DNA of 6,183 nt. Origin: Phyllobacteriaceae bacterium. GTDB lineage: Bacteria > Pseudomonadota > Alphaproteobacteria > Rhizobiales > Devosiaceae. A model generated the notes under the pieces. It did not search any database, had not been told where the DNA came from, and was given only the letters and a program-made list of their open reading frames with translations. Where the stretch lies: the NCBI GenBank assembly GCA_012799265.1, contig JAAZLP010000230.1, forward strand, positions 1-6,183, read 5' to 3'. The stretch's first letter is position 1. Each line of letters starts with the position of its first letter. Both the position numbers and the translations under genes were made by a program. Positions 6,043 through 6,183 of this stretch are shown here, one piece after another.

Positions 6043-6183
6043 GCCTGTGAAGAATCCGTTTTTGTCAGGCGAGGTGTGAGCTGACGGCGCTGCTCGGGAA
6101 CAGGACGGCGGCCAGGATCAGCAACAAAAGCTTCCTGAACCATGCCAGGAGGAGCCTGAGGTTGTGGCCAATGGCGCAGAGCA
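6043..6183 (-). mobile_element. Partial insertion sequence, probably IS5 family (one end)
   Basis: This segment carries the 3' end of a transposase gene, plus about 22 bp of IS terminus after its stop codon, directly abutting the broken ABC-F gene. The IS boundary near 6040-6043 is inferred from where ABC-F homology stops. The inward-reading terminus would begin about CCTGTGAAGAATCCG, a plausible terminal inverted repeat. The other end, the inverted repeat partner and the target duplication lie outside the window. Confidence 0.6.
6065..6183 (-). CDS. IS5-like transposase, C-terminal part (runs off the window)
   Basis: The last 38 codons and a TGA stop (6065-6067) are present. The protein reads LCAIGHNLRLLLAWFRKLLL followed by a hydrophobic tail ending SSHLA. 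The '(N)AVLCA.GHNLR.LLAWL..LL' type of ending is typical of DDE transposases of the IS5/DDE_Tnp_1 group, where it follows the last catalytic motif; I recognise it from family memory. The catalytic residues and start are beyond position 6183, so intactness cannot be judged. This frame differs from that of the ABC-F fragment. Confidence 0.6.
   Translation of the reverse strand, partial: LCAIGHNLRLLLAWFRKLLLLILAAVLFPSSAVSSHLA

Noticed and set aside
5919..6143. 74-codon minus-strand frame spanning the IS/ABC-F junction
   Set aside because: It is in the wrong frame for both the transposase end and the ABC-F fragment, and merely crosses their junction.
1..6183. CRISPR array, toxin-antitoxin pair, or phage module
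   Set aside because: No regularly spaced repeats, cas genes, small paired ORFs of that type, or phage genes are visible.

Overview
The window looks like chromosomal DNA from an alphaproteobacterium. The evidence is moderately high GC with strong GC-rich codon bias, a glnB-glnA pair behind a sigma-54/NtrC-type control region, a tRNA-Leu directly in front of tig, and a possible CtrA-like box. A Hyphomicrobiales member, perhaps Devosia-like, is my best guess from gene content, but it is not proven by the sequence.

Left part (1-2110, minus strand): a nitrogen-assimilation unit. glnB (PII signal protein, GTG start at 1926) is followed 54 bp later by glnA (type I glutamine synthetase), and a strong hairpin terminator lies beyond glnA at 73-99. 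Upstream of glnB there is a near-consensus sigma-54 promoter (1972-1987). About 140 bp upstream of the predicted transcription start there is a near-perfect NtrC palindrome (2094-2110). PII senses nitrogen and carbon status and controls both NtrB/NtrC and GS adenylylation, so the layout forms a classic feedback circuit.

Middle part (2200-3840, plus strand): a tRNA-Leu(UAG) gene with its own promoter-like motif, then after 48 bp with no visible terminator, tig (trigger factor chaperone). A textbook terminator ends tig at 3814-3836.

Right part (3840-6183): a 196-residue protein that appears to join a short helix-turn-helix-like N-terminus to a PRC-barrel-like C-terminus (uncharacterised). Next comes a seven-helix membrane diguanylate cyclase with an intact GGEEF active site but no RxxD inhibitory site. 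On the minus strand, converging on it, is the last 62 codons of an ABC-F ATPase. That gene is cut off inside its second nucleotide-binding domain by the end of an IS5-like insertion sequence, whose transposase C-terminus runs off the window.

No wholly new system is evident. The least conventional elements are the HTH/PRC fusion, the CtrA-like box before the diguanylate cyclase, and the IS-broken ABC-F gene.
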